From the NCBI RefSeq assembly GCF_001439785.1, contig NZ_JYLI01000004.1, positions 186,001 through 250,000 of the forward strand: a stretch of 64,000 bases of DNA. The letters run 5' to 3'. Under the pieces are notes generated by a model. That model was not told where the DNA came from and did no database searches. It saw nothing but the letters and a program-made list of their open reading frames with translations. Shown in pieces: positions 35,902-45,836 of the stretch (positions within the stretch are counted from its first letter, which is position 1; each line of letters starts with the position of its first letter). A program made the translations under genes and the position numbers. The stretch comes from Pseudomonas poae (GTDB lineage Bacteria > Pseudomonadota > Gammaproteobacteria > Pseudomonadales > Pseudomonadaceae).

Positions 35902-36616
35902 GGATGCCTTCCAGGCGCGAGTAGGGGATCTGCAACTCGACGTGGCCCAAGGCGTACGGCGCGATGGTGCTGGTGGGGTACTTGAGGATCACACCGCCGT
36001 AGGTCAGCGCCACGTTCGGGGTTTTCTGGAAGGGATACTTCTTCACGAACTCCGGCTCCAGGCTCAGGCGGGTGCTGATCAGCCAGCTGTTGTGCGCCAC
36101 CTGGGCAGCTTTCCAGAAGGCCTCTTCCTTGCCGGGCAACAGCATGTCGGTGAGCGAGAGGGCCTTTTGCTGCTGGCGCGAATAGTTGATGAAGGCGCGG
36201 CCGGGCTCACCGTGGGTGGCACCCTGGTCCAGGTAGCTGGACAGCTCGATGATCACCAAGCCGTCATGCTGCTCGCGTACCTTGGCCTGCAAGTACATGC
36301 TGTTGCGCGGGGCGGCGGTCTTCAGGAACTGCTCGCGATAAGTGTCCAGGCTGGTCGGCAGCGGGTCGCTGGCGTTGGTTTGAGCCATCTCCAGCAGGTG
36401 CTGTTCGATCAGCGCGTCCAGCTTGGGCTCCTTGGCGAAATGTACGGTGTCGATATTCACCAGTGGGCAATCGGCGCTGGCGCACCCCGGCTTGCTTTGC
36501 TCGCTGGCGTCGCGGGTGGCTTCAAGAGGCGTGCGCCACGCGGGTTGGAACAGGCTCTGGCATGCGCCGAGGGTCAATGCGATACACGCCACGGAGGCGA
36601 TTTTCAAGAGCGACAT
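35870..36616 (-). CDS. DUF3298/RsiV-like lipoprotein (PA4972-like)
   Basis: A 248-residue predicted lipoprotein. The signal MSLLKIASVACIALTLGAC ends in a lipobox with Cys19. The C-terminal half, with the segments FINYSRQQQKALSLTDMLLPG and LTYGGVILKYPTSTIAPYALG, resembles the DUF3298 domain found in RsiV and related envelope proteins; the FLTFxPYxVGxY-type motif is here TIAPYALGHVELQIPY. Function unknown. No regulator partner is next to it. It converges on cytX with overlapping ends. Confidence 0.8.
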   Translation of the reverse strand: MSLLKIASVACIALTLGACQSLFQPAWRTPLEATRDASEQSKPGCASADCPLVNIDTVHFAKEPKLDALIEQHLLEMAQTNASDPLPTSLDTYREQFLKTAAPRNSMYLQAKVREQHDGLVIIELSSYLDQGATHGEPGRAFINYSRQQQKALSLTDMLLPGKEEAFWKAAQVAHNSWLISTRLSLEPEFVKKYPFQKTPNVALTYGGVILKYPTSTIAPYALGHVELQIPYSRLEGILKPELVPARR

Positions 36617-36809
36617 GTATGGTCTTCTTCCGTCGATAAGAGCGAAATTCGTGGAGCTTCGACTACCGGCAAGGCAGTCAGTTCGCCACTAAGCTGATTA
36701 GAGTGAGTTTGACGCCAGCCGTCTATCCCGGCAACTGGAAAGGGGCTGCATCCGAGGGCAGGAGCGCGTTAGGATGGCGCCCATTGCGCAGGCTTATCGA
36801 GGATGGGAC

Positions 36810-37427
36810 ATGACGGATATTGCGAAATCGACGCCGAGCACAATCGAAATCGTTCAGCGCGACAATGCTTATAAAGGCTTCTACAAACTCGACCGCGTGC
36901 AACTGCGCCACGAAAAATTCGATGGCGGCATGAGCCGAGTGATCAACCGCGAGGTGTTCGTGCGTCACGACGCAGTCTGCGTGCTGCCCTACGACCCGCA
37001 ACGCGATGAAGTGGTGTTGATCGAGCAGTTCCGCGTCGGCGCCATGGGGCGCACCGATAACCCGTGGCTGGTGGAAATGGTCGCCGGGCTGATCGACAAG
37101 GACGAAGAGCCGGAGGAGGTTGCACACCGCGAAGCCGAGGAGGAAGCTGGGCTGACGTTCTCCGCGCTGTGGCCGATCACCAAATATTTTCCGTCGCCCG
37201 GTGGCAGTACCGAATTTGTGCACCTGTTCCTGGGTCGTTGCGACAGCGCGGGGGCCGGCGGCGTCCATGGATTGGAAGAAGAGGCAGAAGATATCCGCGT
37301 CACGGTGTGGGCGTTCGAAGATGCCCTGCAAGCCGTGCGCGACGGCAGAATTTCCAACGCAGCCAGCATTATCGCCCTGCAGTGGCTCGCGCTTAACCGC
37401 GCGGAAGTGAGGGGGTTATGGCAGTAA
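36810..37427 (+). CDS. nudF: ADP-ribose pyrophosphatase (Nudix)
   Basis: A 205-residue Nudix hydrolase that splits ADP-ribose into AMP and ribose-5-phosphate. The full Nudix box is GLIDKD-E-PEEVAHREAEEEAGL, matching G-x5-E-x7-REUxEExGU. LIEQFRVGAMGR upstream fits the dimer-forming NudF type. The ATG at 36810 is preferred to one 36 bases upstream because it gives the usual length. It overlaps the DUF1249 gene by 10 bases and leads the nudF-DUF1249-cpdA-yqiA-parE run, as in P. aeruginosa and E. coli. Confidence 0.93.
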   Translation: MTDIAKSTPSTIEIVQRDNAYKGFYKLDRVQLRHEKFDGGMSRVINREVFVRHDAVCVLPYDPQRDEVVLIEQFRVGAMGRTDNPWLVEMVAGLIDKDEEPEEVAHREAEEEAGLTFSALWPITKYFPSPGGSTEFVHLFLGRCDSAGAGGVHGLEEEAEDIRVTVWAFEDALQAVRDGRISNAASIIALQWLALNRAEVRGLWQ

Positions 37428-37867
37428 AGGCACGGGAACGCTATCGCGTTGACCTGATCGGGCTGCAAGCGGCCTGCGAGGCCAACTATGCGCGGCTGAT
37501 GTGCCTGCTTCCCGACATGCGCCACGCCCCCGAGGCGCGGCGCATCGGGGTGACCCATGGCGACCAGATGCTCGGCGTGCTGGCCCTGGAAGTCATCGTC
37601 AACTGCCCCTACACCACCACCCTGCGGGTGCGCCAGGAGCACAGCCTGCCGTGGCTGCCGGTGCCGCAACTGGAAGTGCAGGTGTATCACGATGCGCGCA
37701 TGGCCGAAGTGATCAGTGCCGAACATGCGCGGCGTTTTCGCAGCATCTATCCCTACCCGAATGTGTTCATGCACCAGCCCGATGAGAAAGCACAGCTCAA
37801 TGTGTTCCTCGGCGAATGGTTGAGCCATTGCCTGGCCCTGGGCCATGAGTTCGAAGTGGTGCGCTAG
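37418..37867 (+). CDS. DUF1249 protein (YqiB-like)
   Basis: A 149-residue protein of the DUF1249 family (YqiB in E. coli), whose gene lies between nudF and cpdA in many gammaproteobacteria. YRVDLIGLQAACEANYARLMCLL and EVQVYHDARMAEVISAEHARRF are the recognisable segments. There is no signal peptide or membrane span. Its function is unknown; constant linkage to nudF and cpdA suggests a nucleotide-related role, an inference only. It overlaps nudF by 10 bases. Confidence 0.88.
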   Translation: MAVKARERYRVDLIGLQAACEANYARLMCLLPDMRHAPEARRIGVTHGDQMLGVLALEVIVNCPYTTTLRVRQEHSLPWLPVPQLEVQVYHDARMAEVISAEHARRFRSIYPYPNVFMHQPDEKAQLNVFLGEWLSHCLALGHEFEVVR

Positions 37868-37927
37868 ACCGCGCTTGAGCATAATCGCCACCCATCTTCA
37901 TTTACCGTGATTGCCAGGGAGAGCGCC

Positions 37928-38740
37928 TTGCCCCGCGTACCCACTGTGAACCCTGACGCTGCCTTGCTGGTGCAGTTGTCCGACAGCCATCTGTTTGCCG
38001 AGGGCGATGCCACCCTGCTGGGCATGAATACCCGTGACAGCCTGCACCGGGTGGTTGCCCTCGTGCGTGAGCAGCAGCCCTGTGTCGATCTGGTGTTGGC
38101 CACGGGAGATTTGTCCCAGGACGGCACGCTGGCGTCGTATCAGCAGTTTCGCGAGATGACCGCGCCGCTTGGCGCACCGACGCGCTGGATTCCCGGAAAC
38201 CACGATGAACCGCAGGTCATGAGCGTGGCCGCCGTCAACAGCGACCTGCTGGAACCGGTAGTCGATGTCGGCAACTGGCGCATCACTCTGCTCGATTCCG
38301 CCGTGCCCGGCTCGGTGCCGGGCTACCTGGAGGACCAGCAACTGCAACTGCTGGCCCAGGCCTTGAGCGAGGCGCCTGATCAATATCATCTGGTGTGTTT
38401 TCACCATCATCCGGTGCCCATCGGCTGCGCGTGGATGGAGCCCATTGGTTTGCGCAATCCGGAAGCATTGTTTGCCGTGCTCGATCGCTTTCCCCAGGTC
38501 AGGGCGGTGCTGTGGGGGCATGTGCATCAGGAGATCGATCAAGTGCGCAACGGCGTGCGTCTGCTGGCATCGCCGTCCACCTGCATCCAGTTCGCGCCGG
38601 GCAGCGAGGATTTTGCGGTCAGCGAGCAGGCGCCGGGCTACCGTTGGCTGCGCCTGCATGCCGACGGGCGGTTGGAGACCGGGGTGGAGCGTGTCCCAGA
38701 CTTTGCTTTTACTGTCGACTACGGCAGCAACGGCTATTAA
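37928..38740 (+). CDS. cpdA: 3',5'-cyclic AMP phosphodiesterase
   Basis: A 270-residue class III phosphodiesterase that hydrolyses cAMP and so tunes Vfr/CRP signalling. The metal-binding motifs of the calcineurin fold appear in order: QLSDSHLF, ATGDLSQDG, PGNHDEPQ, FHHHPVP and WGHVHQE. The start TTG at 37928 has a strong AGGGAGAG seven bases upstream and gives the family N-terminus; the track upstream has no better signal. Part of the nudF-to-parE run. Confidence 0.94.
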   Translation: MPRVPTVNPDAALLVQLSDSHLFAEGDATLLGMNTRDSLHRVVALVREQQPCVDLVLATGDLSQDGTLASYQQFREMTAPLGAPTRWIPGNHDEPQVMSVAAVNSDLLEPVVDVGNWRITLLDSAVPGSVPGYLEDQQLQLLAQALSEAPDQYHLVCFHHHPVPIGCAWMEPIGLRNPEALFAVLDRFPQVRAVLWGHVHQEIDQVRNGVRLLASPSTCIQFAPGSEDFAVSEQAPGYRWLRLHADGRLETGVERVPDFAFTVDYGSNGY

Positions 38741-38760
38741 AAGCTGCAAACACCAAACAA

Positions 38761-38787
38761 ATGTGGGAGGGGGCTGGCTCCCGACAT
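38761..38787. repeat. Short REP-like stem
   Basis: ATGTGGGAG and CTCCCGACAT flank a GGGGCTGG loop, a single REP arm pair with one extra base. It lies in the 114-base gap between cpdA and yqiA. Confidence 0.45.
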
Positions 38788-38854
38788 TCGATCCTCGTTT
38801 GCCCATATTCCCTGTAAACTGCGCCTCTTTGGCTGAGTCACGGAGAGCCCCGGC

Positions 38855-39463
38855 ATGTCCGCTTCGATCTTGTATATCCACGGTTTCAACAGCGCGCCGG
38901 TTTCCAACAAGGCCAGCCAGCTGACGACCGTGATGGACAGCCTTGGCCTGGCCGACCAATTGCGCGTGCCGGCCCTGCATCACCATCCGCGCAAGGCGAT
39001 TCCTCAATTGGAAGAGGCCATTGCGCAACTGGGGCGGCCATTGCTGGTCGGCAGCTCACTCGGCGGCTACTATGCAACCCATCTCGCGCAGCGCCATGGC
39101 CTCAAGGCGCTGCTGGTCAACCCTGCGGTCAGCCCTCATCGGATGTTCGACGGTTACCTGGGCACCCAGAAGAACCTCTATACCGATGAAACCTGGGAAC
39201 TGACCCACGACCACGTCACGGCGCTGGCCGAACTGGAAGTGCCGGCGCCCCAGGACGCCGCGCGTTATCAGGTGTGGTTGCAGACCGGAGATGAAACCCT
39301 GGATTATCGCCTCGCCCAGCAGTACTACCGTGCCTGTGCCTTGCGCATCCAGGCCGGCGGCGACCATGGTTACCAGGGCTTTGCCCGACAATTGCCAGCC
39401 TTGCTCAGCTTTGCCGGCATTGGCGCAGATCAGTATCAATCCTTCGATTTCAGCGCATTGTGA
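38855..39463 (+). CDS. yqiA: YqiA-type alpha/beta-hydrolase esterase
   Basis: A 202-residue esterase of the UPF0227/YqiA family. The nucleophile elbow is LVGSSLGGYYATHLA. The other triad residues are probably Asp in QTGDETLDY and His in GGDHGYQGFAR. YIHGFNSAPVSNKASQL contains the oxyanion HGF motif. CGGAGAG lies 8 bases before the ATG. It precedes parE, as in E. coli and P. aeruginosa (PA4968). Natural substrate unknown. Confidence 0.92.
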   Translation: MSASILYIHGFNSAPVSNKASQLTTVMDSLGLADQLRVPALHHHPRKAIPQLEEAIAQLGRPLLVGSSLGGYYATHLAQRHGLKALLVNPAVSPHRMFDGYLGTQKNLYTDETWELTHDHVTALAELEVPAPQDAARYQVWLQTGDETLDYRLAQQYYRACALRIQAGGDHGYQGFARQLPALLSFAGIGADQYQSFDFSAL

Positions 39464-39507
39464 AATCCCAGGGTACTTTTTAATCGCAAGACTCTAGACG
39501 AGACCCC

Positions 39508-41412
39508 ATGGCCACTCCCAGCGCTAGCTCTTATAACGCAGACGCCATCGAAGTCCTCTCGGGCCTCGACCCGGTGCGCAAACGCCCCGGCATGTACACC
39601 GACACCAGTCGGCCGAACCACCTCGCCCAGGAAGTCATCGACAACAGCGTCGACGAAGCCTTGGCCGGGCACGCCAAATCGGTGCATGTGATTCTCCACG
39701 CTGACCATTCCCTTGAAGTGTCCGATGACGGCCGCGGCATGCCGGTGGACATTCACCCGGAAGAGGGCGTATCGGGCGTCGAGCTGATCCTCACCAAGCT
39801 GCACGCCGGCGGCAAGTTCTCCAACAAGAACTACCAGTTCTCCGGTGGCCTGCACGGCGTGGGTATTTCAGTGGTCAACGCCCTGTCCACGCAGGTCAGG
39901 GTCAAGGTCAAGCGTGACGGCAACGAGTACGAGATGACCTTTGCCGATGGCTACAAGGCCACCGACCTGCAAGTGGTCGGCACTGTCGGCAAGCGCAACA
40001 CCGGCACCAGCGTGTACTTCGCGCCGGACCCCAAATACTTCGATTCGCCGAAATTTTCCATCAGTCGCCTCAAACACGTGCTCAAGGCCAAGGCCGTGCT
40101 GTGTCCGGGCCTGCTGGTCATCTTTGAAGACAAAGGCACCGGCGAAAAAGTCGAGTGGCATTACGAGGACGGCCTGCGTTCCTACCTCGAAGACTCCGTC
40201 AGCGACTTCGAACGTCTGCCCAACGAGCCATTCTGCGGCAGCCTGGCCGGTAATAAAGAAGCCGTCGACTGGGCGCTGCTGTGGCTGCCCGAAGGCGGCG
40301 ACAGTGTGCAGGAAAGCTACGTCAACCTGATCCCCACGGCTCAGGGCGGCACCCACGTCAACGGGTTGCGTCAGGGTTTGCTGGATGCCATGCGCGAATT
40401 CTGCGAATACCGCAGTCTGCTGCCGCGCGGTGTGAAGCTGGCGCCGGAAGACGTGTGGGAGCGCATCGCATTCGTGCTGTCGATGAAAATGCAGGAGCCG
40501 CAGTTCTCCGGCCAGACCAAAGAGCGCCTGTCGTCCCGCGAGGCGGCGGCGTTTGTCTCCGGTGTGGTCAAGGACGCCTTCAGCCTGTGGCTCAATGCGC
40601 ATCCGGAGCTGGGCCTGGCCCTGGCCGAACTGGCGATCAACAACGCCGGCCGTCGCCTCAAGGCGAGCAAGAAGGTCGAGCGCAAGCGCATCACCCAGGG
40701 CCCGGCACTGCCTGGCAAACTGGCCGACTGCGCCGGGCAGGACCCGATGCGCTCCGAGCTGTTCCTGGTCGAGGGTGACTCTGCCGGCGGTTCCGCCAAG
40801 CAGGCGCGGGACAAGGAGTTTCAGGCGATCCTGCCGTTGCGCGGCAAGATCCTCAACACTTGGGAAGTCGATGGCAGCGAAGTCCTGGCCAGCCAGGAAG
40901 TGCACAACATCGCCGTGGCCATCGGCGTTGACCCCGGCGCGGCGGACATGAGCCAGTTGCGCTACGGCAAGATCTGCATCCTCGCCGACGCTGACTCCGA
41001 CGGCTTGCACATCGCCACCCTGCTGTGCGCGCTGTTCGTGCAGCACTTCCGCCCGCTGGTGGATGCCGGTCACGTTTACGTCGCCATGCCGCCGCTGTAC
41101 CGCATTGACCTGGGCAAGGAGATTTTCTACGCCCTGGACGAAGCCGAGCGTGACGGCATCCTCGACCGCCTGGTGGCCGAGAAGAAACGCGGCAAGCCAC
41201 AGGTCACGCGATTCAAGGGCCTGGGCGAAATGAACCCGCCGCAATTGCGCGAAACCACCATGGACCCCAACACCCGGCGCCTGGTGCAGTTGACCCTGGA
41301 AGATTTCGCCGGTACGTCGGAAATGATGGACATGCTGCTGGCCAAGAAACGCGCGCCGGATCGCAAAGCCTGGCTGGAATCCAAAGGCAACCTGGCCGAG
41401 GTGTTGGGCTGA
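39508..41412 (+). CDS. parE: DNA topoisomerase IV subunit B
   Basis: A 634-residue ATPase subunit that, with ParC, decatenates daughter chromosomes. The GHKL motifs are EVIDNSVDEALAGHA, VSDDGRGMPVD and FSGGLHGVGISVVNALS. The TOPRIM domain has LVEGDSAGGSAKQARD and LADADSDGLHI. Ending KAWLESKGNLAEV is typical of the family. Its stop overlaps the start of the next gene by one base. No substitution was checked against quinolone-resistance positions beyond finding the motifs intact. Confidence 0.98.
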   Translation: MATPSASSYNADAIEVLSGLDPVRKRPGMYTDTSRPNHLAQEVIDNSVDEALAGHAKSVHVILHADHSLEVSDDGRGMPVDIHPEEGVSGVELILTKLHAGGKFSNKNYQFSGGLHGVGISVVNALSTQVRVKVKRDGNEYEMTFADGYKATDLQVVGTVGKRNTGTSVYFAPDPKYFDSPKFSISRLKHVLKAKAVLCPGLLVIFEDKGTGEKVEWHYEDGLRSYLEDSVSDFERLPNEPFCGSLAGNKEAVDWALLWLPEGGDSVQESYVNLIPTAQGGTHVNGLRQGLLDAMREFCEYRSLLPRGVKLAPEDVWERIAFVLSMKMQEPQFSGQTKERLSSREAAAFVSGVVKDAFSLWLNAHPELGLALAELAINNAGRRLKASKKVERKRITQGPALPGKLADCAGQDPMRSELFLVEGDSAGGSAKQARDKEFQAILPLRGKILNTWEVDGSEVLASQEVHNIAVAIGVDPGAADMSQLRYGKICILADADSDGLHIATLLCALFVQHFRPLVDAGHVYVAMPPLYRIDLGKEIFYALDEAERDGILDRLVAEKKRGKPQVTRFKGLGEMNPPQLRETTMDPNTRRLVQLTLEDFAGTSEMMDMLLAKKRAPDRKAWLESKGNLAEVLG

Positions 41413-42407
41413 TGCGCACAGGCATCGTCCTGGCGATCCTGATGGTGAGCGCTCTGGTGGCCACCGACACAGTGGCCGCTCCCGTGGCGGAGCTCAAGCT
41501 GGTGTCCGAGCACGCCGTGGACGGCATGCGTGGCGGTAACCTGTCGGGCCTGGCGCTGTGCGGCAAGGATTTATGGACGGTGTCCGACCGCGACGATGAA
41601 CAGATCTATCGCCTGGATATCAGCGCGCCGGTGTGGCAAGCCGAAACGGTAAAGATCGAGGTGCCACCGGTGCCCGAGTCCGGTTTGCCGTGGGGCTTGC
41701 GCTCGCGCACCACGGCGGCGTCGTTCATTCGCGGCGGCGACCTGGATTTTGAAGGCATCAGCTGCGATGCCGCAGGTAACCGTTACATCGTCAGCGAAGC
41801 CCATGCGGCGGTGCTGCAGGTGCCAGTGGACGGCGCGCCGCAGTGGCTGCAGATCGCTCCGCGCATGGTGCGCGAAGCACGGGCCAGCGGCATGTTGCTG
41901 CACTTCAATGCGCTGTTTGAAGGCCTGGCGGTAAACCCCGAGGGCAACCAGATCTGGCTCGCCGCCGAGCGCGAGCGGCGCGGGCTGATTTCCATCAAGC
42001 GCCCGCACAGCCTGTGGGATTGTGACGGTGCCTGCGTGTTGCTCAGCGAAGCCGGCCAGGAAGTTCAGCCGGCCCAGTTCACCAATGCGAAGGCGGTGTC
42101 GAGGGATTTTGCCGACCTGGCATTGTTCAAGGGCAAGCTGTTCACCCTTGAGCGTAATGCCTTCCAGATTTGCCGGCGTGACCCGGTCACGGCCAAGGTC
42201 GAGCTGTGCTGGTCGTTTGCCGACGAAACCCTCAAGCCTGAGCGGCGCTACGCCCAGCCCTATGGCCTGGCCGAAGCCCTGGTGATTGACGAAGACGGTG
42301 CCTGGTTGGGCATCGACAACAACTTCGGCCCGCGCGCCGATGGTGAAAAACGCCCGGTGGTCTACCGTTTTGCTGCCCCGGCCGGTGGCTGGAGTGCCCA
42401 GCCATGA
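41412..42407 (+). CDS. Secreted phytase-like esterase (PA4966-like)
   Basis: A 331-residue exported protein of the esterase-like activity of phytase family. The N-terminal MRTGIVLAILMVSALVATDTVAA is a cleavable signal peptide. The body is a predicted beta-propeller with FEGISCDAAGNRYIVSEA and FEGLAVNPEGNQIWLAAE repeats and the end segment LGIDNNFGPRADGEKRPVVY. The substrate is unknown. It sits between parE and parC, starting on the last base of the parE stop, an arrangement also known in P. aeruginosa. Confidence 0.85.
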   Translation: MRTGIVLAILMVSALVATDTVAAPVAELKLVSEHAVDGMRGGNLSGLALCGKDLWTVSDRDDEQIYRLDISAPVWQAETVKIEVPPVPESGLPWGLRSRTTAASFIRGGDLDFEGISCDAAGNRYIVSEAHAAVLQVPVDGAPQWLQIAPRMVREARASGMLLHFNALFEGLAVNPEGNQIWLAAERERRGLISIKRPHSLWDCDGACVLLSEAGQEVQPAQFTNAKAVSRDFADLALFKGKLFTLERNAFQICRRDPVTAKVELCWSFADETLKPERRYAQPYGLAEALVIDEDGAWLGIDNNFGPRADGEKRPVVYRFAAPAGGWSAQP

Positions 42408-42480
42408 ACCACCAAACACTTGAATTGACCCGGCGCAGTGGTCTTGCCACCGCGCGTTACCAAACCATGATGAGGCCCGC

Positions 42481-44745
42481 ATGAGTGACATCCTCGCAGA
42501 CAGCTTAGATGGCGTAGAACGCCGATCGCTGGCTGACTTCACCGAAAATGCCTACCTCAACTACTCCATGTACGTGATCATGGACCGGGCCTTGCCGCAT
42601 ATCGGCGACGGCCTCAAGCCCGTGCAGCGGCGCATCATCTACGCCATGAGTGAGTTGGGCCTGGACGCCGATTCCAAGCACAAGAAGTCGGCGCGTACCG
42701 TCGGTGACGTGCTCGGCAAGTTCCACCCCCACGGCGACTCGGCGTGCTATGAAGCGATGGTGTTGATGGCCCAGCCATTCAGCTACCGCTACACGCTGGT
42801 GGACGGGCAGGGCAACTGGGGTGCGCCGGATGATCCCAAGTCCTTCGCGGCCATGCGTTATACCGAAGCGCGCTTGTCGCGTTATTCCGAAGTGCTGCTC
42901 AGCGAGTTGGGCCAGGGCACGGCGAACTGGGGGCCGAACTTTGACGGCACCCTCGACGAACCGCTGGTGTTGCCGGCACGTTTGCCGAATATCCTGCTCA
43001 ATGGCACCACCGGCATCGCGGTCGGCATGGCCACTGACGTGCCGCCGCACAACCTGCGCGAAGTCGCCACCGCGTGCGTGCGCCTGCTCGACGAGCCCAA
43101 AGCCACGGTTGAGCAGCTGTGCGAGCATATCCAGGGCCCGGACTACCCGACCGAAGCGGAAATCATCACGCCGCGCGCCGACCTGCTGAAAATGTACGAG
43201 ACCGGCAAGGGCTCTGTACGCATGCGCGCCGTATACCACATCGAAGATGGCGACATTATTGTCACCGCGCTGCCGCATCAGGTCTCCGGGGCCAAGGTGC
43301 TGGAGCAGATTGCCGCGCTGATGCAGGCCAAACCGTCGAAACTGCCGCAGGTGGCTGACCTGCGTGACGAGTCCGACCACGAAAACCCCTGCCGCATCGT
43401 GATCATCCCGACCAACAGCCGGGTCGACCACGAAGTGTTGATGCAGCATCTGTTCGCCAGCACCGACCTGGAGTCCAGCTACCGGGTCAACGTCAACATC
43501 ATCGGCCTGGACGGCAAGCCGCAGTTGAAGAACCTGCGCAACCTGCTGGTGGAGTGGCTGGAGTTCCGCATCCAGACCGTGCGCCGCCGTCTGCAATTTC
43601 GCCTGGACAAGGTCGAGCGTCGCCTGCACCTGTTGGACGGTTTGCTGATTGCCTACCTCAACCTGGATGAAGTGATCCATATCATCCGTACCGCCGAGCA
43701 CCCGAAAGCCGAGCTGATCGCGCGTTTCGAACTGAGCGAGATCCAGGCCGACTACATCCTCGACACCCGCTTGCGCCAGTTGGCGCGTCTGGAAGAAATG
43801 AAGCTGCGCGACGAACAGGATGCGCTGCTCAAGGAACAGGCCAAACTGCAAGCGCTGCTGGGCAGCGAAGCCAAGCTCAAGAAGCTGGTGCGCAGCGAGC
43901 TGATCAAGGACGCCGAAACCTATGGCGACGACCGCCGTTCGCCGATTGTCGAGCGCGCCGAGGCCAAAGCCCTGACAGAAACCGAGCTGTTGCCTAACGA
44001 GAAAATTACCGTCGTTCTGTCGGAAAAGGGTTGGGTTCGTTCGGCCAAGGGTCATGATATCGACGCGACCGGCCTGTCCTACAAGGCTGGCGATGGCTTC
44101 AAGACCGCTGCGGCCGGGCGTTCGAACCAGTTTGCGGTGTTTATCGACTCAACGGGACGCAGTTATTCGGTGCCGGCCCACACCTTGCCGTCTGCACGCG
44201 GGCAGGGCGAGCCGCTGACCGGGCGTCTGACGCCGCCGCCGGGGGCGAGTTTCGAGTGTGTGCTGCTGCCCGATGATGACTCGCTGTACGTGATCGCATC
44301 CGATGCCGGCTACGGTTTCGTGGTCAAGGGTGAAGACCTGCAGGCCAAGAACAAGGCGGGCAAAGCGCTGTTGAGCCTGCCGAACAACGCCAAGGTGATT
44401 CTGCCGCGTCCGGTGGACAATCGCGACAGCAACTGGCTGGCGTCGGTGACCACCGAGGGGCGTCTGTTGGTGTTCAAGATCAGCGATCTGCCGCAGTTGG
44501 GCAAAGGCAAGGGCAACAAGATCATTGGTATTCCAGGGGAGCGGGTGGCCAGTCGCGAAGAGTACGTAACCGACATCGCGGTAATCCCTGAAGGTTCTAC
44601 CCTGGTGCTCCAGGCGGGCAAGCGCACGTTGTCGCTGCGCCCTGACGACCTTGAACACTACAAGGGGGAGCGGGGTCGCCGTGGCAACAAATTGCCACGT
44701 GGCTTCCAGCGTGTGGATGCTTTACTCGTGGAAACACCCGTTTAA
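42481..44745 (+). CDS. parC: DNA topoisomerase IV subunit A
   Basis: A 754-residue DNA-cutting subunit of topoisomerase IV. The quinolone-resistance region reads [15 protein letters not shown], with Ser87 and Glu91 both wild-type by P. aeruginosa numbering. The catalytic tyrosine is in [11 protein letters not shown] (Tyr127). A long helical tower ([20 protein letters not shown]) is followed by the C-terminal beta-pinwheel repeats. ATG at 42481 follows a GATGAGG purine run. Confidence 0.98.
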   Translation: MSDILADSLDGVERRSLADFTENAYLNYSMYVIMDRALPHIGDGLKPVQRRIIYAMSELGLDADSKHKKSARTVGDVLGKFHPHGDSACYEAMVLMAQPFSYRYTLVDGQGNWGAPDDPKSFAAMRYTEARLSRYSEVLLSELGQGTANWGPNFDGTLDEPLVLPARLPNILLNGTTGIAVGMATDVPPHNLREVATACVRLLDEPKATVEQLCEHIQGPDYPTEAEIITPRADLLKMYETGKGSVRMRAVYHIEDGDIIVTALPHQVSGAKVLEQIAALMQAKPSKLPQVADLRDESDHENPCRIVIIPTNSRVDHEVLMQHLFASTDLESSYRVNVNIIGLDGKPQLKNLRNLLVEWLEFRIQTVRRRLQFRLDKVERRLHLLDGLLIAYLNLDEVIHIIRTAEHPKAELIARFELSEIQADYILDTRLRQLARLEEMKLRDEQDALLKEQAKLQALLGSEAKLKKLVRSELIKDAETYGDDRRSPIVERAEAKALTETELLPNEKITVVLSEKGWVRSAKGHDIDATGLSYKAGDGFKTAAAGRSNQFAVFIDSTGRSYSVPAHTLPSARGQGEPLTGRLTPPPGASFECVLLPDDDSLYVIASDAGYGFVVKGEDLQAKNKAGKALLSLPNNAKVILPRPVDNRDSNWLASVTTEGRLLVFKISDLPQLGKGKGNKIIGIPGERVASREEYVTDIAVIPEGSTLVLQAGKRTLSLRPDDLEHYKGERGRRGNKLPRGFQRVDALLVETPV

Positions 44746-44921
44746 CGCGGTTTAGAGCCCTTGATCTAGGATTTAAGCGGTAGATCGGTGCTTTGGCGCT
44801 GGAGTCATGGCGCATATTCACGGATGATATGGCCTTTCCAGCGCCGGCGTGGCCGAGCGTGTTTAGGTTATTTTTAGTATTACATTGTGGTTCGCCTAGT
44901 GGCCGCCACCTGGATGGGATG

Positions 44922-45629
44922 ATGACTGCTCCACGCCTTCCTCTATTTTTGATGCTCGCTGGCCTGTTGGGGCTGGCGGGTTGCAGCACGCACCAACCGG
45001 TGTCGCTGTACCAGCTGGACAGCGGAAGTCCGGCTCAGCCCGCACAAGCTGCTGGCATGGCTGTATTACTGGGTCCGGTGGTGGTCGCCGACTACCTGCA
45101 ACGCGAGACCCTGCTGCAACGTCAGAACGACGGCAGCCTGCAAGGTTCCCTGGATGGTCGTTGGGCAGGCAGCCTGTCGTCCGACATCAACCAGTTGATG
45201 CTGCGCCAGGTGGCCGGTCATCTCGACAGCCAGCGCGTGGTGCTGGCGCCTGCGCCTACCGGCTTTACCCCGGATGTGCAGGTGCTGTTGACCATTACCC
45301 GGCTTGACTCCGGCGAATCGCAGCCGGCGATCCTCGATGCGCAGTGGCGCTTGATCGACCGCCGCGGTCAGGTGCGCGATAACCGTATCGTGCATCTGCA
45401 GGAACAACATGCTGGCACCACCGCGTCCCAGGTCCAGGCCCAGGGCGTGTTGTTGCAGCAATTGGCGCAGCAGTTGTCGGTGGCCCTCAAGCCGTTGGCC
45501 AACCAGCCGCCGATTGCCGAAGCCACGCGCAGGCAGGCCCCGGCACAGGCCAAGCCGGCCGCACCGGAAAAGCCGAAGATGCCGATGGCCACGCCGATTC
45601 GTACGGATATGGAAGTGTTCAGGTTCTGA
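44922..45629 (+). CDS. PqiC/YmbA-like lipoprotein (ABC-type transport auxiliary)
   Basis: A 235-residue predicted lipoprotein. The signal MTAPRLPLFLMLAGLLGLAGC ends in a lipobox at Cys21. PVSLYQLDSGSPAQ and VLLGPVVVADYLQRETLLQR match the start of the PqiC/DUF330 fold. The tail is rich in Pro, Ala and Lys. In E. coli PqiC serves the PqiA-PqiB lipid-transport bridge, but no pqiAB or mla genes lie next to it here. The start ATG at 44922 gives a 7-base spacing to GGA; 44919 is also possible. Confidence 0.8.
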   Translation: MTAPRLPLFLMLAGLLGLAGCSTHQPVSLYQLDSGSPAQPAQAAGMAVLLGPVVVADYLQRETLLQRQNDGSLQGSLDGRWAGSLSSDINQLMLRQVAGHLDSQRVVLAPAPTGFTPDVQVLLTITRLDSGESQPAILDAQWRLIDRRGQVRDNRIVHLQEQHAGTTASQVQAQGVLLQQLAQQLSVALKPLANQPPIAEATRRQAPAQAKPAAPEKPKMPMATPIRTDMEVFRF

Positions 45630-45647
45630 GCCAACACCGCTCCAACA

Positions 45648-45680
45648 AAAAGGCCCGCTGAGTAAGCGGGCCTTTTGTTT
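45648..45680 (+). terminator. Rho-independent terminator
   Basis: AAAAGGCCCGCT (45648-45659) pairs perfectly with AGCGGGCCTTTT (45665-45676) and is followed by GTTT. It lies 19 bases after the PqiC-like gene and ends the parC-side transcript. Confidence 0.9.
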
Positions 45681-45711
45681 GGCGAAGATTAAAGTTGGGT
45701 TGTAGATCACA

Positions 45712-45801
45712 TGTGGGAGCGGGCTTGCTCGCGAACGCGGTGTCGCAGTCGCCTTGTGTATTGACTGTCACACCGCCTTCGCGAGCAAGCCCGCTCCCAC
45801 A
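45712..45801. repeat. REP-like inverted repeat
   Basis: Perfect outer arms of 24 bases start TGTGGGAGCGGGCTTGCTCG at 45712 and are inverted at 45778-45801. The spacer contains GGTGTCGCAGT and ACTGTCACACC, a further imperfect pair. Same family as the other repeats in the window. Confidence 0.85.
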
Positions 45802-45836
45802 AAAGTCCCACTCTTTAGTGAACGCTGCCGTGGGGC